64,000 nucleotides of DNA from Candidatus Binatia bacterium (GTDB taxonomy: Bacteria; Desulfobacterota; Binatia; HRBIN30), in NCBI GenBank assembly GCA_023150935.1, contig JAKLJW010000024.1, positions 1-64,000 of the forward strand. The letters are read 5' to 3'. Below the pieces are notes generated by a model that worked only from the letters and a program-made list of their open reading frames with translations, made no database searches and had not been told where the DNA came from. The position numbers were made by a program, and so were the translations under genes. Of the stretch, positions 10,127 through 17,010 are shown piece after piece; within the stretch, counting starts at the first letter, position 1; the number at the start of each line of letters is the position of its first letter.

Positions 10127-11101
10127 CTATTGGATCTTCTCGATCTCTTCCCGCGCTACCACCGCCGGCACCGGCAGGTAGCCATCTTTGATGACCACCG
10201 CCTGACCCTCCCTAGAAAAGATGAACTTGACGAACTCCCGCACCAGCGGATCGAGTGGTTTCTCCGGGTCCTTGTTCACGTAAACGAACAGGAAGCGCGC
10301 CAGCGGATACGTGCCGTCGTAGACGTGCTCCGGGGTCGCCGCCACAGCCGCCGCACCTTCCCCCGGCGCCAGCGCCAACGCCTTGACGCCCGAGGTCCGG
10401 TAGCCGATGCCGCTGTACCCGATCCCGGCGCGATCCCGCGTGACCCCCTGCACCACCGACGCCGACCCGGGCTGCTCCTTGACCTCGTTTCGGAAGTCGC
10501 CGTTGTTCAGCGCGTGCTCCTTGAAAAACCCATACGTACCGGAGGCCGAGTTGCGGCCGTACAGGCTGATCGGCATCGACTTCCAATCCCCCGTCAGGCC
10601 GACCTGCCCCCACGTAGAAATCGGCTCCTTGTACCCGAGACGCCGGGTCTTGGAGTACATCGCATCGACTTGCGGCATGGTGAGCGATTGCAGCGGGTTG
10701 TCCTTGTTGACGTACACCGCCAGAGAATCCAGCGAGGTCCGAAAACCGGTGGGTTTGTGGCCGAACTGGGTTTCGAAAGCGTCGATCTCGGTGTCCTTCA
10801 TCGGCCGCGACATTGGCCCGAGCTGCGCGGTGCGGGCGATCAGCGCCGGCGGCGCGGTGCTCGACCCCTTTCCTTCGACCTGCACGCGGACGTTGGGGTA
10901 GAACTTGCTGAAACCCTCCGCCCAGTAGGTCATCAGGTTGTTCATCGTGTCGGAACCGATGCTGTTCAGATTGCCCGAGATACCGCTGACTTTCTGATAC
11001 GGGGCGAGAGCGGGGTCAACTTCGATCGGCGCGTCCGCAGCCGCCGGCAACGGCAGGTGGAGCAGCAGCGCCCCGAAGAGCACCAGAAATTCGAATCGCA
11101 T
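10127..11101 (-). CDS. pstS: Periplasmic phosphate-binding protein PstS
   Basis: The 324-residue phosphate receptor of the Pst importer. A signal peptide of about 24 residues ends near PAAADA. Phosphate-loop motifs are visible: GSDTMNNLM near the N terminus, EGKGSSTAP, and GRNSASGTYGFF further on. The frame stays open upstream to 11275, but the ATG at 11101 gives a proper signal peptide and has an AAAGGA site. It is the first gene of the cluster, about 130 bp downstream of a Pho-box-like promoter. The distance to pstC (64 bp) fits one transcript with stronger expression of the binding protein. Confidence 0.95.
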   Translation of the reverse strand: MRFEFLVLFGALLLHLPLPAAADAPIEVDPALAPYQKVSGISGNLNSIGSDTMNNLMTYWAEGFSKFYPNVRVQVEGKGSSTAPPALIARTAQLGPMSRPMKDTEIDAFETQFGHKPTGFRTSLDSLAVYVNKDNPLQSLTMPQVDAMYSKTRRLGYKEPISTWGQVGLTGDWKSMPISLYGRNSASGTYGFFKEHALNNGDFRNEVKEQPGSASVVQGVTRDRAGIGYSGIGYRTSGVKALALAPGEGAAAVAATPEHVYDGTYPLARFLFVYVNKDPEKPLDPLVREFVKFIFSREGQAVVIKDGYLPVPAVVAREEIEKIQ

Positions 11102-11540
11102 CAGGTTCTTTCCTTTGTCGTCGAGCACCTGACCCAGCCCGCGCCAGCTGCCGACAGTACCGCCGGCGCAGTTACAACGATCCGTCCGTACGTCCTTCCG
11201 ACGCGCGGAAACCGACCACAGTCGACGAGCAGGGTACAGGATCAATGTTACAGCCACGTTACAATCAGGCTGCAACTCGGTTAACGGCTCGTAAGGGCGT
11301 ATTGCCGTTAATGCGGCACCGTCATACCTGCCCGGTTTTACGCGGGTCGGATCACGACTACCTGCGGTAATCCCTGGCTTTCGATGACCAGATCAGGCCG
11401 ATTTCACGCCCATGGCGTCGTTTTCGAGGGCAAGACCGGCGGGATATGCTCCCGCGTCCTCACGCAGGACATGGGTGTCCCCGATCGTCCCCCCGATCGT
11501 CCGCTTGCCCTTGCGCCGCGAAGGCGGTACCAGAGAGCAC
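11102..11540. other. Intergenic region upstream of pstS
   Basis: This 439-bp region holds the pstS leader and Pho-box-like promoter. It also has an inverted repeat TTAACGGC / GCCGTTAA (11281-11288 and 11304-11311) of unknown role. Nothing else is recognisable; the frames crossing it are not gene-like. Confidence 0.6.
11231..11264 (-). promoter_or_regulatory. Pho-box-like promoter of pstS
   Basis: Read on the minus strand, TTGTAAC, GTGG, CTGTAAC (11247-11264) is a 7-4-7 direct repeat with the 11-bp period expected for a PhoB dimer. Ten bases later lies a weak -10 candidate, TACCCT (11231-11236). The same layout occurs before the TonB-dependent receptor. This is read by eye; binding has not been shown. 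Confidence 0.75.
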
Positions 11541-11789
11541 ATGGGAGCGCCTCGCACGAAAGCGCCCAGGGGCACGCAGCAGCCGCGCGTCCCAACGGTA
11601 CGGGCTGTCGAAGGAATCGTGCGGCGCGGGACCGTGCGCCTGCCCCCGGGCGCGGAAATCCCCGACGGAGCCCGTGTGTACGTGCTGGTTCCAGGTGAGG
11701 CACCGCGCGCCCGTATCTTCAGCCCGCGCTTGCGCCGTCCGGAAGAGGCGGCTGACTTCGAGATGGACATTACGGATGCCGCGGTATGA
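11541..11789 (+). CDS. Small hypothetical protein paired with a retropepsin-like protein
   Basis: An 82-residue basic protein, unrecognised as a whole. The centre (VEGIVRRGTVRLPPGAEIPD, then a short hydrophobic strand) resembles the small beta-strand domain of AbrB-like or DUF104-type antitoxins, in the form V-x-G-x-x-R-x-G-x-V-x-L-P. The acidic tail reads EEAADFEMDI. The ATG at 11541 was chosen because the frame further upstream is arginine/proline-rich and antisense-like. It overlaps the next gene by 14 bp, so the two form a unit. A similar small-gene/retropepsin pair lies at 30221-30921 with an unrelated small partner. Confidence 0.6.
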   Translation: MGAPRTKAPRGTQQPRVPTVRAVEGIVRRGTVRLPPGAEIPDGARVYVLVPGEAPRARIFSPRLRRPEEAADFEMDITDAAV

Positions 11790-12153
11790 CGCCGAGGCGT
11801 TTGCGCCGCCTGCGCCACTGGCTCATGTCTCGCTCACCAATGTGAGGCGCCGCCTCGCGTGCACGGACGTGCCAATGCTCACCGACAGCGGCGCGGACGT
11901 CACGCTCGTCCCCCGCAGCGCCGTCAGCCGGATCAAAGCGACCGTCGTTCCCGGAAGGGAGTACGAGTTGCTCGGGTTCGACGGGACGTCAAGCCGTGCA
12001 CCAACGGTTCGTCTCGAACTCACCTGGCTCGGTCGCGCCTTCGTTGGCCGGTTTCTCCTCATCGACGACACCGTCGGGATCCTCGGCCGCAACATCCTGA
12101 ACGCGCTGGTGCTGGTCCTGGACGGGCCGCACCTGCGCTGGCGTGCGCGGTAG
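11776..12153 (+). CDS. Retropepsin-like aspartic protease family protein
   Basis: A 125-residue protein with the retropepsin hallmarks: the catalytic triad in MLTDSGADVTLVP (Asp37-Ser-Gly) and the late hydrophobic-Gly motif GILGRNIL (about 103-110). A single-lobed protease like this would act as a dimer. DSG instead of DTG is a common bacterial variant. The ATG at 11776 sits inside the end of the upstream gene, so translation is probably coupled. No signal peptide is visible, so it is probably cytoplasmic. The substrate is unknown; pairing with a small antitoxin-like protein suggests, but does not prove, a regulatory module. Confidence 0.72.
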   Translation: MPRYDAEAFAPPAPLAHVSLTNVRRRLACTDVPMLTDSGADVTLVPRSAVSRIKATVVPGREYELLGFDGTSSRAPTVRLELTWLGRAFVGRFLLIDDTVGILGRNILNALVLVLDGPHLRWRAR

Positions 12154-12290
12154 TCCTGCACGGCGCCATCCTGGACCCGGAGCCGATCCTCCGCACAAAC
12201 GCCCCATCCGGTGTCAGGGGACGATGGTACTCCTGGTGGTGAGCTTCGGCGTTCGCCTTCCACTCCGTACGCGTACTCGGCGAAGCGGTA

Positions 12291-12418
12291 CACGTACTCG
12301 TACACGGACTGAGGGCACGCAGCGAAGAAATTGCACCACGAGCGGTTGGAAGTTCACGGGGACGTGGCCGTGTACGAGTACGTGAACGAGTACGAGTACG
12401 TGAACGAGTACGAGTACG
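12291..12418. repeat. Tandem and inverted GTACGAG repeats
   Basis: An 18-bp unit beginning GTACGAGTACGTG occurs 2.6 times in tandem at 12372-12418. A 13-bp inverted copy of its start (CACGTACTCGTAC) lies at 12291-12303, so the region could fold into a 13-bp stem. There are too few units and no spacers, so it is not a CRISPR array. Confidence 0.8.
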
Positions 12419-12474
12419 GAGGAGAGGCCGGCTCGGCGGCGCGGCGCCTGAGACGCAGCGTTAGGCTTGATCGA

Positions 12475-12511
12475 TCGGGGTCGGGGTCGGAATCGGCATC
12501 GGAATCGATGA
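12475..12511 (+). repeat. Degenerate TCGG(N)2 hexamer run
   Basis: A short run of six-base units of the form TCGGGG/TCGGAA/TCGGCA just upstream of the four-helix-bundle pseudogene. A similar run lies at 31926-31956. Confidence 0.6.
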
Positions 12512-12518
12512 CAGCACG

Positions 12519-12716
12519 ATGATCTTCGGCCACGAGCGACTTGAGGTATATCGCGCGGCCATCGAGTACGTTGGCTGGGCGTATCGGCTCTGTGAAGGCA
12601 TCAAGGGGCAGCGAAACGCGAAGGAGCAGTTGCTGCGAGCATCGCCAGCGATCCCGCTGAATATCGCCGAGGGGAACGGCAAGGCGACCGACGGTGACCG
12701 CCGCCGGTATTTCTAG
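12519..12716 (+). pseudogene. Truncated four-helix-bundle protein (23S rRNA intervening-sequence family)
   Basis: The reading frame begins MIFGHERLEVYRAAIEYV and continues through NIAEGNGKATDGDRRRYF, the conserved first three helices of the small four-helix-bundle family first described from 23S rRNA intervening sequences. It stops with TAG after 65 residues; family members are usually about 115-125. In-frame codons after the stop (IKRLQA) loosely match the expected IARGSA, so a nonsense mutation of a glutamate codon is a reasonable explanation. The rest has decayed. Function in the family is unknown. Confidence 0.7.
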
Positions 12717-12992
12717 ATCAAGCGGCTGCAGGCGACGGCGGTGCCGATGGCGGCCCCCCTTGCCGGTGCCGCTGCCGGTCTTCTCGGCGCTCATGCGCCG
12801 ATCACGGTCAACGTCGGGAGCGTCGAGCAAAGCAACTCGCCGCCGTGGGGCGTGACGCGGACGGGGCTTTCGAGGCGCATCCCGAACACCCCAGGCACCA
12901 CCATGGCGAGGAACGCCACCTCGACGGCATCCTCACCCGTATAAGTGGTCCGTCCGGGATTTTCGCATCGCCGGGTGCATGATCGACGTCAA

Positions 12993-13472
12993 CTACCACC
13001 TCGGCACCGAGGCCGGGCTCCCGCCGTCCGGGGCGGGAGCGAGGGCTCGCTCGTTGAACTTGTAACCGACCCGCCGCACCGTGACGATCAGCTCGGGACG
13101 CGCCGGATCAAGCTCGATCAAGGCGCGCAGGCGCCGAACGTGGACGTCGATCGTTCGCTGGTCGATGGCGCCCTCGTCGCCCCAGATCGACTCGATGATC
13201 TGGGCCCGGTCGAATACCCGATTCGGCCATTGGACGAAGAAGCACAGTAACTCGAACTCGCGCAGAAAAAGCTGCGCCGCCCGGCCGTCGACGTAGACCT
13301 CGTAGGCGTCGAAGTCGATGCGCAGCCGGCCCCGCTCGTAGGGTCGCCGGGGGCGGTCGGGTACGCCGCCGTCCAGGCGCCGGCGTTGCGGCACGCGACG
13401 CAGGCGCTCCGATGGCGCCGCGAGCAGTTCCCGCACGGGCGGCACTCCAGTACGTCGGTCGTTGTCCCGCAT
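12993..13472 (-). CDS. Receiverless PhoB/OmpR-type winged-helix DNA-binding protein
   Basis: A 159-residue protein with only the output domain of a PhoB-type regulator (about residues 50-150). It contains LREFELLCFFVQWPNRVFDR, then RTIDVHVRRLRALIE and VRRVGYKFNERAL. The domain closely parallels the C-terminal half of PhoB at 3807-4580 in the same window. The receiver and its phospho-acceptor Asp are absent, replaced by about 45 Arg/Pro-rich residues. The ATG at 13472 follows a GGGAG site; a GTG lies at 13478. It sits about 28 bp after the second exbD on the same strand, so it is probably the last gene of the tonB operon. It may bind Pho boxes without phosphorylation, or compete with PhoB. Confidence 0.82.
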   Translation of the reverse strand: MRDNDRRTGVPPVRELLAAPSERLRRVPQRRRLDGGVPDRPRRPYERGRLRIDFDAYEVYVDGRAAQLFLREFELLCFFVQWPNRVFDRAQIIESIWGDEGAIDQRTIDVHVRRLRALIELDPARPELIVTVRRVGYKFNERALAPAPDGGSPASVPRW

Positions 13473-13500
13473 GCCCACTCCCGGGCACCCGTCGCCCGCC

Positions 13501-13977
13501 TTACGACCCCGAGTCCCCGGCTGCTGCGGCGGGGGCGGGGGGATCCGCCTGCAACGCCGTAGTCAGCGTAGCGATCGTCACGGCACCCCCCTCGCGGGCC
13601 ACGTCCATCGCCTGAACCGCGAACCCGTACGGGGCGTCATCGGCGGCATCGAAAAATAAGATGTGATCGTCGCGAGCCGCGAACATCCGCCGGAGCCGGT
13701 CCGAAAGTTCCGCCAGCGGCACTGCGGCGCCATTGACCTTGACGGTAGCGTCGGCCTCGACCCGCAACACCAGCGGCGGCTCCGGCTCGTTGGCAAGTTC
13801 CTTCTTCTCGATTTCCTGTTTCTCCTGCTTGGGCGTGTGGACCCAGAACTTCTTGTTGGCCAGCGGGGTCATCACCATGAAGATGATGAGCAACACGAGC
13901 ACAACGTCTACCAGCGGCGTCACGTTCATGTCCGGCGCCGGCCCCTTGCCGCGCGCCCCGCCGACCTGCATGGCCAT
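13501..13977 (-). CDS. exbD: ExbD/TolR-family proton-channel protein (second copy)
   Basis: A 158-residue single-span protein of the Ton motor. A short cytoplasmic N terminus leads into MNVTPLVDVVLVLLIIFMV, where Asp24 is the membrane carboxylate that carries protons in ExbD. The periplasmic domain follows, with a charged KQEKQEIEKKEL segment, and the end is Ala/Pro-rich. It starts 3 bp after the stop of the other exbD gene. Two ExbD proteins in one operon are common outside the enterics and may form a mixed pair or serve different receptors. Confidence 0.92.
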   Translation of the reverse strand: MAMQVGGARGKGPAPDMNVTPLVDVVLVLLIIFMVMTPLANKKFWVHTPKQEKQEIEKKELANEPEPPLVLRVEADATVKVNGAAVPLAELSDRLRRMFAARDDHILFFDAADDAPYGFAVQAMDVAREGGAVTIATLTTALQADPPAPAAAAGDSGS

Positions 13978-13980
13978 GAC

Positions 13981-14592
13981 TCAGTTCTCTCCCGCGGCCG
14001 GTGCGGCCCCCGGTCCCGGCATGGCACCCGCCGCCGCTTCCGGCCCTGCACCACTCGACGACATCGAGGACTCGGACATGCCTGATGCGCTCGCCGCCGC
14101 GCCTTCGTCATTCGTGGTGCCGGGCGCCGCCGCGGACTCCTTTGCGGATACCATCACCGAGCCGCCTTCGCGGTGCTTCTGATTCACCACGAACGACATT
14201 CCCGGAAAGCCCGCCTCTTGCACCCGGTTCTGGAACTCGCGCACGTCCTTGTATTTCAGTCCGGCATCGGCCCGCACGACCAGCCGTCGCATCGGGTCGA
14301 TAGCGCGCTCGGCGCTCAAGTGCTCGATCAGGCGATCGAGATCGTAGGCCTCGTCGTCAAGGTAGTACTCGCCCGCCTCAGGGATACTGACCTTGAACGG
14401 CTCGGCGATCTTCGCGTCCGGATCGGGGTTGAATATCTGCGGCAGGTCCAGCGCGATGTCCTTCTCGAGCTGCGGCGCCACGACCATGAAGATGATCAAC
14501 AGCACCAGCACCACGTCGACCAGCGGCGTAACGTTGATGGTGGGCGTTACGCCGCCGGAGAGGTCGCACCTGCGGGCGAATCCGCCGGTCAC
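13981..14592 (-). CDS. exbD: ExbD/TolR-family proton-channel protein (first copy)
   Basis: A 203-residue ExbD. The membrane span starts in TINVTPLVDVVLVLLIIFMV, with the proton-carrying Asp26. A periplasmic domain follows (about 45-140), and then an unusual Ala/Ser/Gly/Pro-rich tail of about 55 residues. The GTG start overlaps the exbB stop in a GTGA arrangement, so the two are translationally coupled. It works with ExbB to convert the proton gradient into movement of TonB. Confidence 0.93.
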   Translation of the reverse strand: MTGGFARRCDLSGGVTPTINVTPLVDVVLVLLIIFMVVAPQLEKDIALDLPQIFNPDPDAKIAEPFKVSIPEAGEYYLDDEAYDLDRLIEHLSAERAIDPMRRLVVRADAGLKYKDVREFQNRVQEAGFPGMSFVVNQKHREGGSVMVSAKESAAAPGTTNDEGAAASASGMSESSMSSSGAGPEAAAGAMPGPGAAPAAGEN

Positions 14593-15365
14593 GCCACCGC
14601 CTCGGCGCTATGGCGCGCCAGCCGTGCCGGGCGCGGCTCGCCGTCGACTCGGGCCGGCCTGTTGACCGGCACGGCGGGTATCGCGGCCAGGGCAGCCCTT
14701 TCCGCGAAATCGTCGACGGTGTCGAGCAGCTCCCCGGCGGAGTGGTTGAGCATGAGTTCCTCGGCCGCGATCTTTCCCGACAGATAGTTGAACGCCAGCA
14801 CTGCCGGGATCGCTACGGCGAGGCCCAGGGCCGTCTCGACAAGTGCTTCCGAAATGCCGGCCGACACCGACGACAGGCCGCCCGAACCGGTAGCCGCAAT
14901 GCCCTGGAAGGCGGTGATGATGCCGACCACGGTGCCGAGCAGGCCCACGAAAGGTGCCGTCGACCCGACCGTGGCGAGCACCGACATGCCGCGCCGCAGA
15001 TCCGCTCCGACCTCCTCCATGAAACGTTCCAGATGCCGCCGCGTGCGCTCGACGGGCGGCAACCCGCCGACGTCCGCAGTGCGCGTCGCGTGCTGGTAGG
15101 TCGTCAGCCCGGAGCGGACGATCCGCGCCAGATGGCCGCGCTTATGCTCCTCCGCCAACTCGACGACCCTGTCGAACTGGCCGTGCCGCATGGCCTCGCC
15201 GATCGCCGCCGCAAACTTGCGCGACGACGAACGGGACAGGCGCAAAACGATCAGACGCTCCACCAACACGGTCAGAGACGCCAGGCCCATGATCGCCAGG
15301 ACCCCGGCGATCGCCAGTGCCGGGGCACCCATGTGTTGCCAGATCTCTATCCAACTGAATGACAT
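14589..15365 (-). CDS. exbB: ExbB/TolQ-family Ton motor protein
   Basis: A 258-residue inner-membrane protein with three membrane segments: about 12-32, and two close together in the second half. The second pair holds the family core GSTAPFVGLLGTVVGIITAF, followed by ISEALVETALGLAVAIPAV. These helices form the pentameric channel around ExbD. The ATG at 15365 has a strong AGGAGGGAG site; eight extra residues are open upstream without one. It lies 69 bp after tonB and overlaps exbD. Confidence 0.95.
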   Translation of the reverse strand: MSFSWIEIWQHMGAPALAIAGVLAIMGLASLTVLVERLIVLRLSRSSSRKFAAAIGEAMRHGQFDRVVELAEEHKRGHLARIVRSGLTTYQHATRTADVGGLPPVERTRRHLERFMEEVGADLRRGMSVLATVGSTAPFVGLLGTVVGIITAFQGIAATGSGGLSSVSAGISEALVETALGLAVAIPAVLAFNYLSGKIAAEELMLNHSAGELLDTVDDFAERAALAAIPAVPVNRPARVDGEPRPARLARHSAEAVA

Positions 15366-15434
15366 GCTCTCCCTCCTTGGCGCGCACACCCGACGGTTTC
15401 TGCCCTGGACGCCATACGGCTTCGTCGTTCGACT

Positions 15435-16211
15435 TCAGACGGTCAACTTGAACGGGATCTGGATGATTCGGTAGACGGTGATCGGCTGGCCCTGATAGCG
15501 CGCCGGCTCGTACCGCCACGTCTTCACGGCCGACAGCGCGGCGCTCACGAACGGCTCGTCGCCGCGCATCACCTGAATGTTGTCCTTGTCGATACTACCG
15601 TCGGCGCGAATGACGACCTTGAGGATGACCATACCGGTCTTGCCCGCCGCTCGCGCCTCTTGCGGATAAGCAGGCGGTGCGTTCGCTTCCACCGGCATCG
15701 GCGGCTCGGCATCCTCCGGCAGGGCGATAGCCCCGACTTGCCCGCCCGCCACACCGTCCGCACTACCCCCTTCGAGCCCCGCCGGATCGCCGTCCCCGGG
15801 TTCGCCATAAACCGCTATCCCCTTATCCTCGCTGGGGTCGGCCTCTTCAGGCACCGCTTGCGGCATCTCCTTCGGTGCCACCAGCTCCTTCGGCGGCGGC
15901 GGCGCCTCCAGCTTACGCACCTTCATGTCCCTGGGTATGACCGGAGCAGCGGCCGGCGGCGGCTTCGGCTTTTCGATCACCGGTTCCGGCGGCGGCGGTG
16001 GCGGCGGTTCCGGTTTGACCACCTTCTCGACGAAGGTGACGTCGACCGACGGCGGCGGGGCCACCATGTTCTTGGCCGCCGTTCCGACCACGGCCGCCGC
16101 CACAAGCAACCCGCCGTACAACGCCAGCGACGCCAACCCCGCGGCCATCCAGTGGCGCTGCACCTGGTCGGTACGCCCGTAACTGCCGAATGAACTGGCC
16201 GTCTCCTCCAT
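15435..16211 (-). CDS. tonB: TonB energy-transducing protein
   Basis: A 258-residue periplasm-spanning protein with one N-terminal membrane helix (about 22-44) and a long Pro/Glu/Lys-rich rigid region (PEPPPPPPPEPVIEKPKPPP). The C-terminal TonB domain (about 175-258) contains YPQEARAAGKTGMVILKVVI and ends in IIQIPFKLTV. It contacts the TonB box of outer-membrane receptors. The start is either the ATG at 16211 or a TTG seven codons earlier; neither has a strong ribosome site. It is the first gene of tonB-exbB-exbD-exbD-(PhoB-like), and the TonB-dependent receptor 5 kb away is its obvious client. Confidence 0.93.
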   Translation of the reverse strand: MEETASSFGSYGRTDQVQRHWMAAGLASLALYGGLLVAAAVVGTAAKNMVAPPPSVDVTFVEKVVKPEPPPPPPPEPVIEKPKPPPAAAPVIPRDMKVRKLEAPPPPKELVAPKEMPQAVPEEADPSEDKGIAVYGEPGDGDPAGLEGGSADGVAGGQVGAIALPEDAEPPMPVEANAPPAYPQEARAAGKTGMVILKVVIRADGSIDKDNIQVMRGDEPFVSAALSAVKTWRYEPARYQGQPITVYRIIQIPFKLTV

Positions 16212-16346
16212 AAGATCCGGTCGTAGCCTCAAGGTCCCGAACGTCGTTGCGATCCGGTGCGGTGGAGCCCCGACTAGCGGCCGAAGTATGCCATCGCCGC
16301 GCTACTGCGGAGTTACGGCAGTATGAAGAAACGATTACGCGTCGCC

Positions 16347-16922
16347 TCAATCGTCCCAGTTGAGGCCTATGAACTTATACTGCCCGTTCACGTCGACGAT
16401 GGTGCCGCTGCGCAGCACGCCGGCACGGCCGTCGGCGTCGACCACGTCCAGCCGCAGTTTGCCGTAGGCCGTGTAGCCGGCGAAACCCCGTGGCTCCTTC
16501 GTGAAGCTGGGCGCGGTTCGCCGCAACACGTGACCGCCGAACTCGTCGAGCAGGGCCTGCATGAAATAGTCGCTGCGGGTTTCCAGGCCGCGCCACATGT
16601 ACGCGGCCGACTTCGCCGAAGTGCCGCGCGGCGCCTGCCCGGGCGGAACGGTCCACGGCACGATGATCCCGAGGTACTCCTCTTCCGTCACCCGCAGGGC
16701 CCGCAACTGCTGCGGATCGTTTGCCGCCACGGCCGCCAGCAGTCGGTCGACCAACGCATCGATCGACGGCGCCCCGCCGGCAAGTGCGGGCGGGCGGGCG
16801 GAAGCACTCGGCGGCGTGGGCACGGGGGCGGCAAACGCCGGCCACGTCGCAACCAGCAGGCCGGCGATCGTCTTTGCCGTAGCAGGAAGTATCGCACGGA
16901 CGGTTGTGCAGTGGTTTCGCAT
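16347..16922 (-). CDS. Secreted hypothetical protein
   Basis: A 191-residue protein of unknown function. An N-terminal signal peptide (about 1-32, ending near WPAFAAP) is followed by a Pro/Ala-rich stretch and a mixed domain. Recognisable phrases are TEEEYLGIIVPWTVPPGQ and, at the end, VDVNGQYKFIGLNWDD. The last part looks like a small beta domain of the kind seen in periplasmic stress or nuclear-transport-factor-like proteins, but no family is certain. The ATG at 16922 is chosen because the signal peptide begins there. It lies between tonB and a terminator-like hairpin, so it may be expressed on its own or with the tonB operon. Confidence 0.7.
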   Translation of the reverse strand: MRNHCTTVRAILPATAKTIAGLLVATWPAFAAPVPTPPSASARPPALAGGAPSIDALVDRLLAAVAANDPQQLRALRVTEEEYLGIIVPWTVPPGQAPRGTSAKSAAYMWRGLETRSDYFMQALLDEFGGHVLRRTAPSFTKEPRGFAGYTAYGKLRLDVVDADGRAGVLRSGTIVDVNGQYKFIGLNWDD

Positions 16923-16947
16923 GACGCCTTTCACGCTCCTTAAGAAT

Positions 16948-16984
16948 CCCCGGCCGGGGACGCGCAAACGCCCCCGGCCGAGGT
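16948..16984 (-). terminator. Terminator-like hairpin after the beta-helix protein gene
   Basis: A GC-rich inverted repeat (CCCCGGCCGGGG against CCCCCGGCCGAGG) lies just downstream of the gene ending at 17011 on the minus strand. There is no long T-tract after it, so Rho-independent action is likely but not certain. Confidence 0.6.
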
Positions 16985-17010
16985 CCTGACTCTACCGATG
17001 GATAACCCGA

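Larger units (their letters stand above)
12154..12518. other. Repeat-rich intergenic region with possible gene debris
   Basis: No intact gene. It contains the GTACGAG-type repeats at 12291-12418 and the hexamer run at 12475-12511. Translation from 12331 begins HHERLEVHG, echoing the GHERLEVYRAA start of the four-helix-bundle gene at 12519. A decayed second copy of that gene start may therefore be present. Confidence 0.5.

Noticed and set aside
11376..11818. Minus-strand frame opposite the small gene at 11541
   Set aside because: It is antisense to two overlapping genes with recognisable motifs and lacks a ribosome site.
12372..12418. Possible CRISPR array
   Set aside because: Units are contiguous 18-mers without spacers, only 2.6 copies, and no cas gene is present.
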